From the NCBI GenBank assembly GCA_964593555.1, contig CAZQIC010000010.1:1-63636 (forward strand): a stretch of 63,636 nucleotides of DNA, read 5' to 3'. Made by a program: the position numbers and the translations under genes. Below are positions 24,235-31,886 of the stretch, in pieces (position 1 is the first letter of the stretch; each line of letters opens with the position of its first letter). This DNA comes from CAZQIC01 sp964593555 (GTDB taxonomy: Bacteria; Bacteroidota; Bacteroidia; JAFLBG01). The notes under the pieces are model-generated. The model was given only the letters and a program-made list of their open reading frames with translations. It was not told the DNA's origin and did not search any database.

Positions 24235-27066
24235 ATGAATACAAAGAAACAATTCTCCCGGTTTGGTAAATTTTTAGCGATCCTATTGTTTATCACAGGT
24301 ATAGTGAATGCCCAAGATTTTGCATCACCCATGCCCCTTAATCCAAAAATCAAAACAGGACAATTGCCAAACGGACTTAAATACCTTATAGTTCAAAATA
24401 AAAAACCTGAAAAAAAGATTGAACTCAGGCTGGCGGTAAACGCTGGTTCCATGATGGAAGATAACGATCAACTCGGACTTGCACATTTTATGGAACACAT
24501 GAATTTTAATGGCTTAAAACATTTCCCACACAACGAAGTTGTTCACTATCTTCAGAGTATAGGTGTAAAATTTGGCGCAGACCTTAACGCTTATACAAGT
24601 TTTGACGAAACGGTTTATATACTTCCCATCCCTTCGGAAAATAAGGCAAAAGTAGATTCGGGATTTACCATACTTGCAGATTGGAGCGGCGCTGCATTGC
24701 TTGATAACAAAGAAATAGACAGTGAGCGCAGCGTGGTGCTTGAAGAAAGCCGTCTTGGAAAAGGCGCGGAAGACAGGATGTTCAGAAAATGGTTTCCCCG
24801 TTACCTGAATGGCTCGCTTTATGCAGAACGTTTACCTATTGGCAAAGATGACATTTTAAAAAACTTCAGCTACGATGTTCTCAAACGTTTTCATCATGAC
24901 TGGTACCGTCCCGACTTGCAATGTGTGATCGTAGTTGGTGATATAGAACCCGCAGAAGCTGAGAGACAGATTAAAGAAAAATTTAGTGGATTTAAAAATC
25001 CTGCCAATGAGCGTCCAAGGCCCGAATCATTTGACATGCCAGCGCGCACTGCGAACGATGCTATGGTGTTAAGTGATGCAGAAGCAACATATACATTGAT
25101 ACAAATTATTGGCAACAGCTACAAAAGCAAAAAGGATATGACAGGCGCCGACTACAAGAGCGGTTTAGCGGAACAACTTTTCAACGCCATGATGAGCGGG
25201 CGATATGAAGAATTAAAGAACAGCAGCAATCCTCCATTTGTATACGGCAGTTCCAATATAAGCGAAGGCTTTGGAAGAGGCTGGAAAAACTTCAGTTCTT
25301 TTGCAGTATGCGGCAATGATAATATGAAAGAAGCAGTATTTGCTTTAGTGAGTGAAGCCATGCGAATAAAAAAATATGGTTTTACTGAGGCTGAATTAAA
25401 ACGCGCGAAAGCATCTTTGATCTCAGCTTACGAAACTAGTTACAAAGAGCGTGATAAAACAGAATCCTCTCACCTGGTACAGGAACTCATCCGTCATTTT
25501 TTAAAAGGCGAAGCGGTCCCGGGTATCGAATGGGAATATGCTTTTTCCAAGCAGGTAATACCTGGCATCAGCCTGAAAGAAGTAAATAACTTATCCTCAA
25601 AAATTGATATTGATAAAAATTATTTCGCACTCATCACCGGTAAAACAAGTGATAAATTACCTACCGATGCCGATCTTAAAAACTGGGTAGATGCAGCTTT
25701 AAAAGAAAATGTTACTGCTTATGCGGAAAAAGCAATTGCTGCTAATTTATTGGATAAAGAGCCGACATCCGGAAAAATAATTAAGGAAGAAAAAAATGAA
25801 AAACTAGGAACCATTACTTATCAATTAAACAACGGAGCAAAAGTAACCATCAAGCCTACTGATTTTAAAAATGATCAAGTACTACTTAAAGGACAGCGGT
25901 TTGGCGGCTCTTCGCTTTACGAAGGCAGTGATTACCAAAGCGCCGATTATAGCAATAACGCAGTGGATGAAATGGGGTACGGAAATTTTTCGAACACCGA
26001 TCTTCAAAAATTCCTTTCAGGTAAAGTAGCATCAGTCGGTATTAATATGGAAACATATACCGAAAGCATATCAGGAAGTTCAAGCAATACTGATATGCAA
26101 ACAATGTTTCAACTATTATACCTGGAATGCACATCACCCAGGGTGGATGAAACTGCGTTTAAATCATTTGTAAACAGAGGGAAACAACAAGTGGAGGCCT
26201 ATAAATTAAACCCCCAGTATTTATTTTTGGATACGGCGAATTTTTCAATGTTTAATAAAAATCCGCGTGCACATGTCATCCCAATAGCTTCTGACTACGA
26301 CCACATTAATATGGATCATGCTGTTCAGTTTTATAAACAGAGATTTGGCAGTGCGTATGGGATGCAGTATACCATTGTTGGCAGCTTTAAAGAAGGTGAA
26401 ATAAAGCCTTTGATAGAAAAATATATCGGAGGTATGCCCGGTAATGAGATCAGTACAAAATACAAGGACCTGAACATCGATCCTATTGAGGGAAAGAATT
26501 CTTTTACGCTTCGCAAAGGTAAAGAACCCAAAAGTTTGATCACTGATTACATTTACGGACAAAAACCTTACGATGTGAATGATGAAACGTATACCTATCT
26601 TCTTACCAGCGTGATCAACAATAAAATTGTGGATACTCTGCGCGAAAAAATGGGCGGTATATATGGCGGCGGAACCTCACTAAGTCTTTCAAAATACCCT
26701 AAGGAAACTTATACTATGCGCTGCCAGTTGCCATGCGGACCAGAGAATCTTGACAAATTAGAAAAAGCATTTTGGGAAATAATTGAAGGTGTTAAAGCTC
26801 CCGGTGGTATTACATCGGAGGACCTGAAGAAGGTTACCGAAGGAGCAATACAGTCTTACAAAGTAAATATTAAGACGAATGAATTCTGGTTAAATTCCAT
26901 TGCCCGTTCAACATTACTTGGCAACGACCCCGAACGCATACTTACTTTCGAAACAAGGATCAACGCGGTAACTCCGCAAAAATTAATTGAAACAGCAAAC
27001 AAGTATTTGAATTCGCCTAACGTTTACAAAGCGCATTGGCTGCCTGAGGTAGAGACTCCTCATTGA
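24235..27066 (+). CDS. M16 (pitrilysin/insulinase) family metalloprotease
   Basis: The product is 943 residues with a signal peptide (about 1-26, ending GIVNAQ). The inverted zinc motif HFMEH (HxxEH, residues 84-88) is followed by the distal glutamate region SERSVVLEESRLG (about residue 162). It contains the four homologous domains of single-chain M16 enzymes; the second half lacks the zinc motif, as usual. It is a periplasmic peptidase that degrades oligopeptides. The stop is 36 bases before the assembly gap. Confidence 0.93.
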   Translation: MNTKKQFSRFGKFLAILLFITGIVNAQDFASPMPLNPKIKTGQLPNGLKYLIVQNKKPEKKIELRLAVNAGSMMEDNDQLGLAHFMEHMNFNGLKHFPHNEVVHYLQSIGVKFGADLNAYTSFDETVYILPIPSENKAKVDSGFTILADWSGAALLDNKEIDSERSVVLEESRLGKGAEDRMFRKWFPRYLNGSLYAERLPIGKDDILKNFSYDVLKRFHHDWYRPDLQCVIVVGDIEPAEAERQIKEKFSGFKNPANERPRPESFDMPARTANDAMVLSDAEATYTLIQIIGNSYKSKKDMTGADYKSGLAEQLFNAMMSGRYEELKNSSNPPFVYGSSNISEGFGRGWKNFSSFAVCGNDNMKEAVFALVSEAMRIKKYGFTEAELKRAKASLISAYETSYKERDKTESSHLVQELIRHFLKGEAVPGIEWEYAFSKQVIPGISLKEVNNLSSKIDIDKNYFALITGKTSDKLPTDADLKNWVDAALKENVTAYAEKAIAANLLDKEPTSGKIIKEEKNEKLGTITYQLNNGAKVTIKPTDFKNDQVLLKGQRFGGSSLYEGSDYQSADYSNNAVDEMGYGNFSNTDLQKFLSGKVASVGINMETYTESISGSSSNTDMQTMFQLLYLECTSPRVDETAFKSFVNRGKQQVEAYKLNPQYLFLDTANFSMFNKNPRAHVIPIASDYDHINMDHAVQFYKQRFGSAYGMQYTIVGSFKEGEIKPLIEKYIGGMPGNEISTKYKDLNIDPIEGKNSFTLRKGKEPKSLITDYIYGQKPYDVNDETYTYLLTSVINNKIVDTLREKMGGIYGGGTSLSLSKYPKETYTMRCQLPCGPENLDKLEKAFWEIIEGVKAPGGITSEDLKKVTEGAIQSYKVNIKTNEFWLNSIARSTLLGNDPERILTFETRINAVTPQKLIETANKYLNSPNVYKAHWLPEVETPH

Positions 27067-27102
27067 TGAACAAGAATTAAACCAACTAGCATCCCCACTT
27101 AC

Positions 27103-27112
27103 NNNNNNNNNN
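27103..27112. other. Assembly gap (10 N)
   Basis: Ten unresolved bases. The flanking sequence on the right is a dispersed-repeat type, which explains the break. The real gap length is unknown. Confidence 0.98.
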
Positions 27113-27195
27113 TTGCTTCTCTTCGCTCGCAATGACGCTCAAAAAATAAGTCGTCATCGCTTCTCCCGATTTTATCGGGAGAAGCGATCTCATTA
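27113..27195. repeat. Dispersed intergenic repeat with 12-bp palindrome
   Basis: The segment begins TTGCTTCTCTTCGCTCGCAA, a motif seen in dispersed repeats of draft Bacteroidota genomes. It includes a perfect inverted repeat GCTTCTCCCGAT / ATCGGGAGAAGC at 27159-27185. It sits directly at the assembly gap. Confidence 0.6.
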
Positions 27196-27229
27196 ACAGA
27201 AAATATTTTTGTGTTAAGAAAAAACCGGA

Positions 27230-27580
27230 TTACATCACCTTCCTTACAAATTCTGATTTAAGCCCCATTGCTCCAAAGCCATCTATTTTACAGGAGATAT
27301 TGTGATCACCTTCGGTGAGTTTTATGTTTTTTACTTTTGTACCAGCCTTAACAGATTTTGGAGCGCCTTTTACAGGCAAATCTTTTATAATAATTACAGT
27401 ATCGCCATCAGTTAAAGCATTGCCATTAGAATCAATTATTGCTGCTGCAATTTCTTCTTCTTCTACCTCCTCTTCCTCAGGGTCCCATTCATGAAAACAT
27501 TCCGGGCAAATCAATAACCCATCTTCGTTCTCATAAGTATTTAGAGAGCCGCATTTTGGACAAGGAGGAAATTCAGACAT
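27230..27580 (-). CDS. PhnA/YjdM-type zinc-ribbon protein
   Basis: The product is 116 residues. The N-terminal zinc ribbon has CPKCGSLNTYE and CPECFHEWDPE, followed by a run of glutamates and the PhnA C-terminal domain (SNGNALTDGDTVIIIKDLPV, KAGTKVKNIKLTEGDH, IDGFGAMGLKSEFVRKV). The family was named from phosphonate utilisation, but its function is unproven. It is monocistronic. Confidence 0.93.
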   Translation of the reverse strand: MSEFPPCPKCGSLNTYENEDGLLICPECFHEWDPEEEEVEEEEIAAAIIDSNGNALTDGDTVIIIKDLPVKGAPKSVKAGTKVKNIKLTEGDHNISCKIDGFGAMGLKSEFVRKVM

Positions 27581-27622
27581 GATTTTTAATTATGATTTTA
27601 CTTTTGAAAAAACAGAAGCTGT

Positions 27623-27649
27623 GACAACCTGCCTGTGAAGGCAGGTGTC
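27623..27649. terminator. Hairpin between the PhnA-like and repeat-protein genes
   Basis: ACCTGCC and GGCAGGT pair around TGTGAA, and flanking GAC/GTC extend the stem. It lies just past the stop-side context of both minus-strand neighbours and has no T-run, so it may be a repeat rather than a terminator. Confidence 0.35.
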
Positions 27650-27663
27650 CCATCTCTGCAATT

Positions 27664-28656
27664 TTATTTTTTAGTAAACTTATATTCACACTTACTCTCA
27701 TTCACCCATTCTCCGCTGAATATATCGCCTCCTTCGGGTCTCTCCCATTTTTCTATCACTTCACTTGTTTTGTTTCCGGCAGCATCATAGGTATAAGTTC
27801 CCCGGCTCGAATTTCCCCAGGCTACACCACCAAGGTATTGACTTAATTGTTTTATGCTATGTCCTTTTGCATCATTAGTATATGTGATTTGGTCATATGT
27901 TTTCCATTCATCTTCCCATACTTTTCTTGTTTCATTGGTAAGGAATCCATTCTCATCATAAGTATAATAGGTGTTTTCCCAGTTCTCCCAATTCTCATTG
28001 TTTGATCGCTCAAATAACATCGTTAGCATTTTTCCCTTTTCATTATAGGTATAGGTAAAGCGTTTTTGCTTTGCCCAATAATCTGCTTTCCATTTTACCT
28101 GAGTTTCTCCTGTTTTATTTCCCTTATCATCATAGGTTCTTGTGGTTTGGGAGTAATTGATCCAACTGCCATCCTCACCGGGAATCTTTACATCCTCACT
28201 CAACACATTGCCTTTGGCATCATAGGTAAGATTGGTTTGCCCGAGGCCTTTCCACGCGCCTTCTTCCCATGATTGATATAGTTCACTTGTTTTGTTATGG
28301 TTTGCATCAAAAGTATTTTTGAGAAACGCAACGTTTACCCAGGCCCCATTTACCCACTTATGATGTAAGTTTGATACGTTATCACCTGCAGCATCGTAAG
28401 AAAAAACTTCCTCGTAGGAATTGTCCCAACCTGTGCCATTCCATTTTTTATCAAAGGCGATCACTTCTTTTCCCTTTGAATCATATACATGCGTGCTTTG
28501 CCCAGGATCACTCCAGGCCGACCCAGCCCAGCTCCTGCACTCGGATACAAGTGTTGTGTCTTTATATTTTATCGGTGTTGCTTTCTTGATCTGTGCATTG
28601 CCAATTGTAGCAACTACAACCACAAGATTAATCATAAGGATGTTTTTTGCTTTCAT
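27664..28656 (-). CDS. Secreted YD-like repeat protein
   Basis: The product is 330 residues from ATG 28656 (MKAKNILMINLVVVVATIGN, signal peptide ending GNAQ). The mature part is about seven repeats of roughly 40 residues built on TYDAKGN...W...W, resembling the YD/RHS-like or DUF3836-type repeats of Bacteroidota secreted proteins. No catalytic motif and no sorting domain. A decayed relative of its 3' end lies at 19692-19863. Function unknown. Confidence 0.85.
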   Translation of the reverse strand: MKAKNILMINLVVVVATIGNAQIKKATPIKYKDTTLVSECRSWAGSAWSDPGQSTHVYDSKGKEVIAFDKKWNGTGWDNSYEEVFSYDAAGDNVSNLHHKWVNGAWVNVAFLKNTFDANHNKTSELYQSWEEGAWKGLGQTNLTYDAKGNVLSEDVKIPGEDGSWINYSQTTRTYDDKGNKTGETQVKWKADYWAKQKRFTYTYNEKGKMLTMLFERSNNENWENWENTYYTYDENGFLTNETRKVWEDEWKTYDQITYTNDAKGHSIKQLSQYLGGVAWGNSSRGTYTYDAAGNKTSEVIEKWERPEGGDIFSGEWVNESKCEYKFTKK

Positions 28657-28740
28657 AAATTTCTGTTTATTAAATATGATTTTAAGATACAAAAAAAATT
28701 AAAAATAGCATTCATCTTCAAGAACTAGTATACAGGATTA

Positions 28741-28864
28741 GCGAGGGCTAAAAAAAAGAAAAACTCCACGAATATCGTGAGGTTTAATTAAGTAGCCCAG
28801 GGCAGAGCGTTAAAAAAATATCCGGTGGATATTTTTAGCGAAGGAGCCAGCTTGCTGGGCTGGC
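28741..28864. repeat. Palindrome-rich repeat next to the tRNA locus
   Basis: Two hairpins lie here: one near 28761-28786 (AACTCCACGA with TCGTGAGGTT, one mismatch) and one at about 28811-28835 (AAAAATATCC paired with GGATATTTTT). The second is bracketed by AGCCCAG at 28794 and CTGGGCT ending at 28861. Copies of AGCCC, the 3' acceptor end of the tRNA on the minus strand, recur at each unit, suggesting decayed tRNA-plus-terminator units. Confidence 0.45.
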
Positions 28865-28920
28865 ACGGGCTACAAAAAAGAAAGCCACACTTGCGTGTGG
28901 CTTTCTTTTTTGTAGCCCGT
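28865..28920. repeat. 26-bp perfect inverted repeat overlapping the tRNA-like copy
   Basis: The arm ACGGGCTACAAAAAAGAAAG plus GCCACAC (28865-28890) is the exact reverse complement of 28895-28920, with only TTGC between. The inner 17 base pairs form a terminator with a T-run for the minus strand. The outer ACGGGCT/AGCCCGT is the acceptor end of the adjacent tRNA-like sequence. Confidence 0.75.
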
Positions 28921-28983
28921 AAAGGAATTGAACCGATGTTTCCAGGAAAAAAACCTGGCGTCCTAGCATTAGACGAACGGGCC
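28913..28983 (-). pseudogene. Degenerate tRNA-Glu copy
   Basis: The sequence is clearly related to the tRNA-Glu at 29026-29097: the acceptor ends (GGCCCGT / ACGGGCT) and anticodon stem (CCAGG / CCTGG) are unchanged. The anticodon loop is now TTTTTTT (anticodon TTT), the D arm has lost a base, and the T stem is disrupted (ATCGG against CCTTT). It is 71 nucleotides. Most likely a tRNA pseudogene. Confidence 0.7.
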
Positions 28984-28991
28984 ATATATAA

Positions 28992-29022
28992 AAAAGCGCC
29001 ACCTGATAAGTGTGGCGCTTTT
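28992..29022 (-). terminator. tRNA-Glu terminator
   Basis: An 11-base-pair stem (AAAAGCGCCAC / GTGGCGCTTTT) with a 9-base loop lies immediately downstream of the tRNA on the minus strand and is followed by a T-run. Confidence 0.75.
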
Positions 29023-29025
29023 CTG

Positions 29026-29097
29026 TAGCCCGTAGGGGAATCGAACCCCTGTTTCCAGGATGAAAACCTGGCGTCCTAACCCCTAGACGAACGGGCC
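29026..29097 (-). tRNA. tRNA-Glu (TTC)
   Basis: The minus strand reads GGCCCGTTCGTCTAGGGG..., 72 nucleotides without CCA. The anticodon arm CCAGG-TTTTCAT-CCTGG gives anticodon TTC. The T arm AGGGG-TTCGATT-CCCCT pairs perfectly, and the acceptor pairs with ACGGGCT. A hairpin terminator follows. A TAAATTTG box about 97 bases upstream (29194-29201) may belong to its promoter. Confidence 0.93.
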
Positions 29098-29402
29098 AAA
29101 CTATACTAAAGCTTCGTTTGGCGAAGCCTTATGTTCAGCTATTAAATAATAGTAAAATCTTCTAAAGAACAGCCTCTTTTTACAAAGAGGTTGCAAATTT
29201 ATACTTTTTTTTTCATTTCCCGAGAAAAAAATAGGGTTTTTGCCTTAGCTCAGGTATTATTTATGTCGAAAATAGTCCAATTATGAACTATTTATTAAAA
29301 AAGCATCGTGTAGTAGCACAACTACACTATAAATATAAAACCTACTATTTCAATTGGCCCCTGTTCATTGTTAATTTGTATGTAACAATAATCCTCATTA
29401 TC

Positions 29403-29864
29403 ATGAAAACAATACTAAAGAAACAATTCATCCTGATCTTCTCAATTCTGATCGGTTTATATACTAACGGGAGTTCCCAAAACACCGTAAAACAATTAAT
29501 AAAAAAAAACGAAGCTTATTTGGGAACTTACAGCTATGACGGATATTACAACACAAATATTATAAAAGAGAATCGCGGGGGAAAGGTAGAATTTGAAATG
29601 GAAACTTTTCCGGGAGTATCCTACAAACTTTTATTTTGTTCAGCGGGACTGAATAGTCCTATCCAAATTAATATTTTTAAGATGGACGAAACAACAAGAA
29701 AAAGAATCAAAGTTTATGATAACGATGCAAGTATCAATAATCCATATTGGGTTTTTCAACCAAACAATACCGGAACTTACTATATAGAGTATAGCCTTCC
29801 AACTTCTACTAGTGAAAAAGATACCAAGGCCAATGTAGTGATGTTGATCGGAGCAAATCTATAA
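29403..29864 (+). CDS. Unknown secreted protein, 153 aa
   Basis: The ATG at 29403 is chosen because it begins a signal peptide (MKTILKKQFILIFSILIGLY, cut after about residue 24); the upstream in-frame start at 29283 would add 40 odd residues. The mature part (GTYSYDGYYNTNIIKENRGG, FEMETFPGVSYKLLFCSAGL) looks like a small beta-rich domain similar to pre-peptidase C-terminal/PPC-like folds. Family not recognised. It ends at a strong terminator. Confidence 0.7.
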   Translation: MKTILKKQFILIFSILIGLYTNGSSQNTVKQLIKKNEAYLGTYSYDGYYNTNIIKENRGGKVEFEMETFPGVSYKLLFCSAGLNSPIQINIFKMDETTRKRIKVYDNDASINNPYWVFQPNNTGTYYIEYSLPTSTSEKDTKANVVMLIGANL

Positions 29865-29882
29865 GCTGAATTGAACTTATAA

Positions 29883-29910
29883 AAAAGCTGCACAGTTTTG
29901 TGCAGCTTTT
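29883..29910 (+). terminator. Terminator hairpin
   Basis: AAAAGCTGCACA / TGTGCAGCTTTT is a perfect 12-base-pair stem around GTTT, followed by CTTTTTTTT. It lies 18 bases past the stop of the secreted protein gene. Confidence 0.85.
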
Positions 29911-30078
29911 CTTTTTTTTGCAGCTCTACTTACCGTTTAAACCCCAATACCCCTTCCCTCCTTCTCAAAAACAACCGCTGACTAAATGCGGTAAACGCTT
30001 TTTGTATTTGCAAAGTACCTTTATTGAAAGCGCCTGCCATCCGGTAAACTTCTACGCAATAACCAAATCCTAAGTAAC

Positions 30079-30969
30079 ATGAACAAAACGGCTCTATTGG
30101 GTATTGCATTACTATTGATGGGATGCAAACAAAATACCTCTGATAAAAATGTAGATTATGAATTGGCAAGTCCAGCTCCAATGGATGTCATGGCCTGTAT
30201 AGATATGTCGGAACCACCCCCGGTTAATGAAACAGTAAAATTTGCACCACCGTATATAGACGAAGATGAGACAAGCGTTAGCGCCGGTATAAAAAAGAGC
30301 AAACAAAAAATTATTCGCAATGCCGATATCACCATTCTGGAGGATGAACTTGAATTAACGAAGAATGCTATTAATAAGCTTGTGAAATTGTGCAAGGGTT
30401 ACTATAGTTCCGACAATTATACTAAGCGCGAAGAACGTTCAAGCATCGGCCTCAGTATAAAAGTACCTGCCGAGAACTTTGATAAATTTATTCACAGCAT
30501 GGAAGGACTTAAGCTGAACATTACACGCAAACTTATTTCGTCGGAGGATGTTACTGAAGAATACTATGATATACAAACACGACTCGCCAATCAGCGAAAA
30601 CTGGAACAACGTTACCTGGAGCTGTTAACAAAGGCGCAAAAAGTATCGGACATGCTGGAGATCGAAGAACATATTGAAACCATAAGGGAAGAAGTAGAAT
30701 CCGCCGAAGGAAAAATAAAATACATGGACGATCGAGTAGCTTACAGCACCATTGATATTGTAATTACAACAAAAGAAAAAGAAGCAGTTGTTGCTATACC
30801 AGGCTATATGGAAAGGGCCCGCCTTTCCTTAGGAAACGGCTGGGAAAGTCTTGTGGATACAACAATAAATACATTCAGGTATTGGCCGCTTTATATTTTA
30901 CTGTGTGTTTTAATACTTATCATAAAACGAGTATGGAAAAAAAGAAAAGCAAAAATAGCATTATCATGA
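30079..30969 (+). CDS. DUF4349 lipoprotein
   Basis: The product is 296 residues with lipoprotein signal LLLMGCKQN (Cys about residue 13). The DUF4349 domain spans about residues 75-235: IIRNADITILEDELELTKNA, KVPAENFDKFIHSM, the long helix EYYDIQTRLANQRKLEQRYL and YSTIDIVITT. A coiled coil (about 155-215) and a C-terminal membrane helix (YWPLYILLCVLILII) follow. It is envelope-anchored; function unknown. Its TGA overlaps the ATG of the next gene (ATGA). Confidence 0.9.
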   Translation: MNKTALLGIALLLMGCKQNTSDKNVDYELASPAPMDVMACIDMSEPPPVNETVKFAPPYIDEDETSVSAGIKKSKQKIIRNADITILEDELELTKNAINKLVKLCKGYYSSDNYTKREERSSIGLSIKVPAENFDKFIHSMEGLKLNITRKLISSEDVTEEYYDIQTRLANQRKLEQRYLELLTKAQKVSDMLEIEEHIETIREEVESAEGKIKYMDDRVAYSTIDIVITTKEKEAVVAIPGYMERARLSLGNGWESLVDTTINTFRYWPLYILLCVLILIIKRVWKKRKAKIALS

Positions 30970-31424
30970 AAAAATTTTTGATAATTGTTATCGTTGCCGG
31001 CATATGTCCGGCAACGATATTTGCTAATTCTCCTGCAGATTCATTGACTATACAGGAGGGTCGAAAAAAATGTATTCTATCCCCTGATATTTACCAAGGG
31101 CAAGAAGTGTATTCTCTCGCAAAATATTCTGTAAATTTTTCACTAGATACCCGGGAGTTTATTCAGTTCATATCAAAAAATATCAATCTTTATAATACTC
31201 ATGACATCAACGCTTCAAAAATTTATTTAACTTTTATAGTGGATACCCTGGGATATTTAAAAGAGCCTTGTGTTATAAACTCTCCTTTAGGAAATGGAAT
31301 AAATTATGCAGAGAAAGAAATAATTTCGGTTCTAAAACATGCGCCAAAATTTAAACCTGCTGCAATAAACAATCTGGGTGTTTGTGTCAGAGTTTTTATC
31401 CCAATTATTATATGTATGAGATGA
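30966..31424 (+). CDS. TonB-C-like secreted protein
   Basis: The product is 152 residues from ATG 30966, overlapping the upstream stop. It has a signal peptide (MKKFLIIVIVAGICPATIFA) and then a divergent TonB C-terminal-like fold: SKIYLTFIVDTLGYLKEPCV, EKEIISVLKHAPKFKPAAIN and VRVFIPI. It is less canonical than the two TonB-C genes at 7123-8017. The ATGA junction implies translational coupling with the DUF4349 gene. Confidence 0.7.
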   Translation: MKKFLIIVIVAGICPATIFANSPADSLTIQEGRKKCILSPDIYQGQEVYSLAKYSVNFSLDTREFIQFISKNINLYNTHDINASKIYLTFIVDTLGYLKEPCVINSPLGNGINYAEKEIISVLKHAPKFKPAAINNLGVCVRVFIPIIICMR

Positions 31425-31428
31425 TCCT

Positions 31429-31809
31429 TTATTCCAGCGGCAAAGTCAATAACCAGCCAATTGCTTTTTCACGATCAATAAAAGCACGGAAAGGGTATTT
31501 AGGTTTATTATACAGGCTCAGGAAATTAGCGCCAACCAAGTACATGCTATTTTTTACCAATGCGGCGGTACCACGAAACAGCGGCATGTTATTCATATCA
31601 GCCACATAACGTTTCCCTTCTATTTTAATGTCTATATCCTCCGTTACATCGGCGAACGTCACGTAGGGCTTGCCTCCGCTTAGTCTTTCCGCACATATAA
31701 TCAGTTCTTTTATCTCAGGAAAACCCAGTATGGCGCCTTCTTTGTACTTGTAATAAACAATGGGTGCCTCAAAGCGTATACTGACATATGATAACTCTAT
31801 CTCATTCAC
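31429..31809 (-). CDS. Unknown soluble protein, STAS-like
   Basis: The product is 126 residues, no signal. The pattern GFPEIKELIICAERLSGGKPYVTFADV ... ADMNNMPLFRGTAALVKNSM resembles the STAS/SpoIIAA-like small proteins (DUF7793-type) common in Bacteroidota: a strand, a lipid-pocket-like centre and a helix with a conserved AALVxNS. Its stop lies only 5 bases from the convergent TonB-C-like gene. Confidence 0.65.
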   Translation of the reverse strand: MNEIELSYVSIRFEAPIVYYKYKEGAILGFPEIKELIICAERLSGGKPYVTFADVTEDIDIKIEGKRYVADMNNMPLFRGTAALVKNSMYLVGANFLSLYNKPKYPFRAFIDREKAIGWLLTLPLE

Positions 31810-31886
31810 GAGCTCAAGTTAACCATTTTGTTTTTTATAAGGAAAATCCGGAAAATATTTTTACAATATATTCTTCCATATCCGTT

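Noticed and set aside
26245..26562. 105-codon minus-strand ORF
   Set aside because: Antisense shadow inside the M16 protease gene.
28865..28920. CRISPR-like palindromic repeats near the tRNA
   Set aside because: Units are not regularly spaced, differ in sequence and have no unique spacers of constant length; they are terminator/tRNA-end palindromes.
28788..29028. ORFs across the tRNA region on both strands
   Set aside because: They run through the tRNA-like copy and palindromes, so they are not protein genes.
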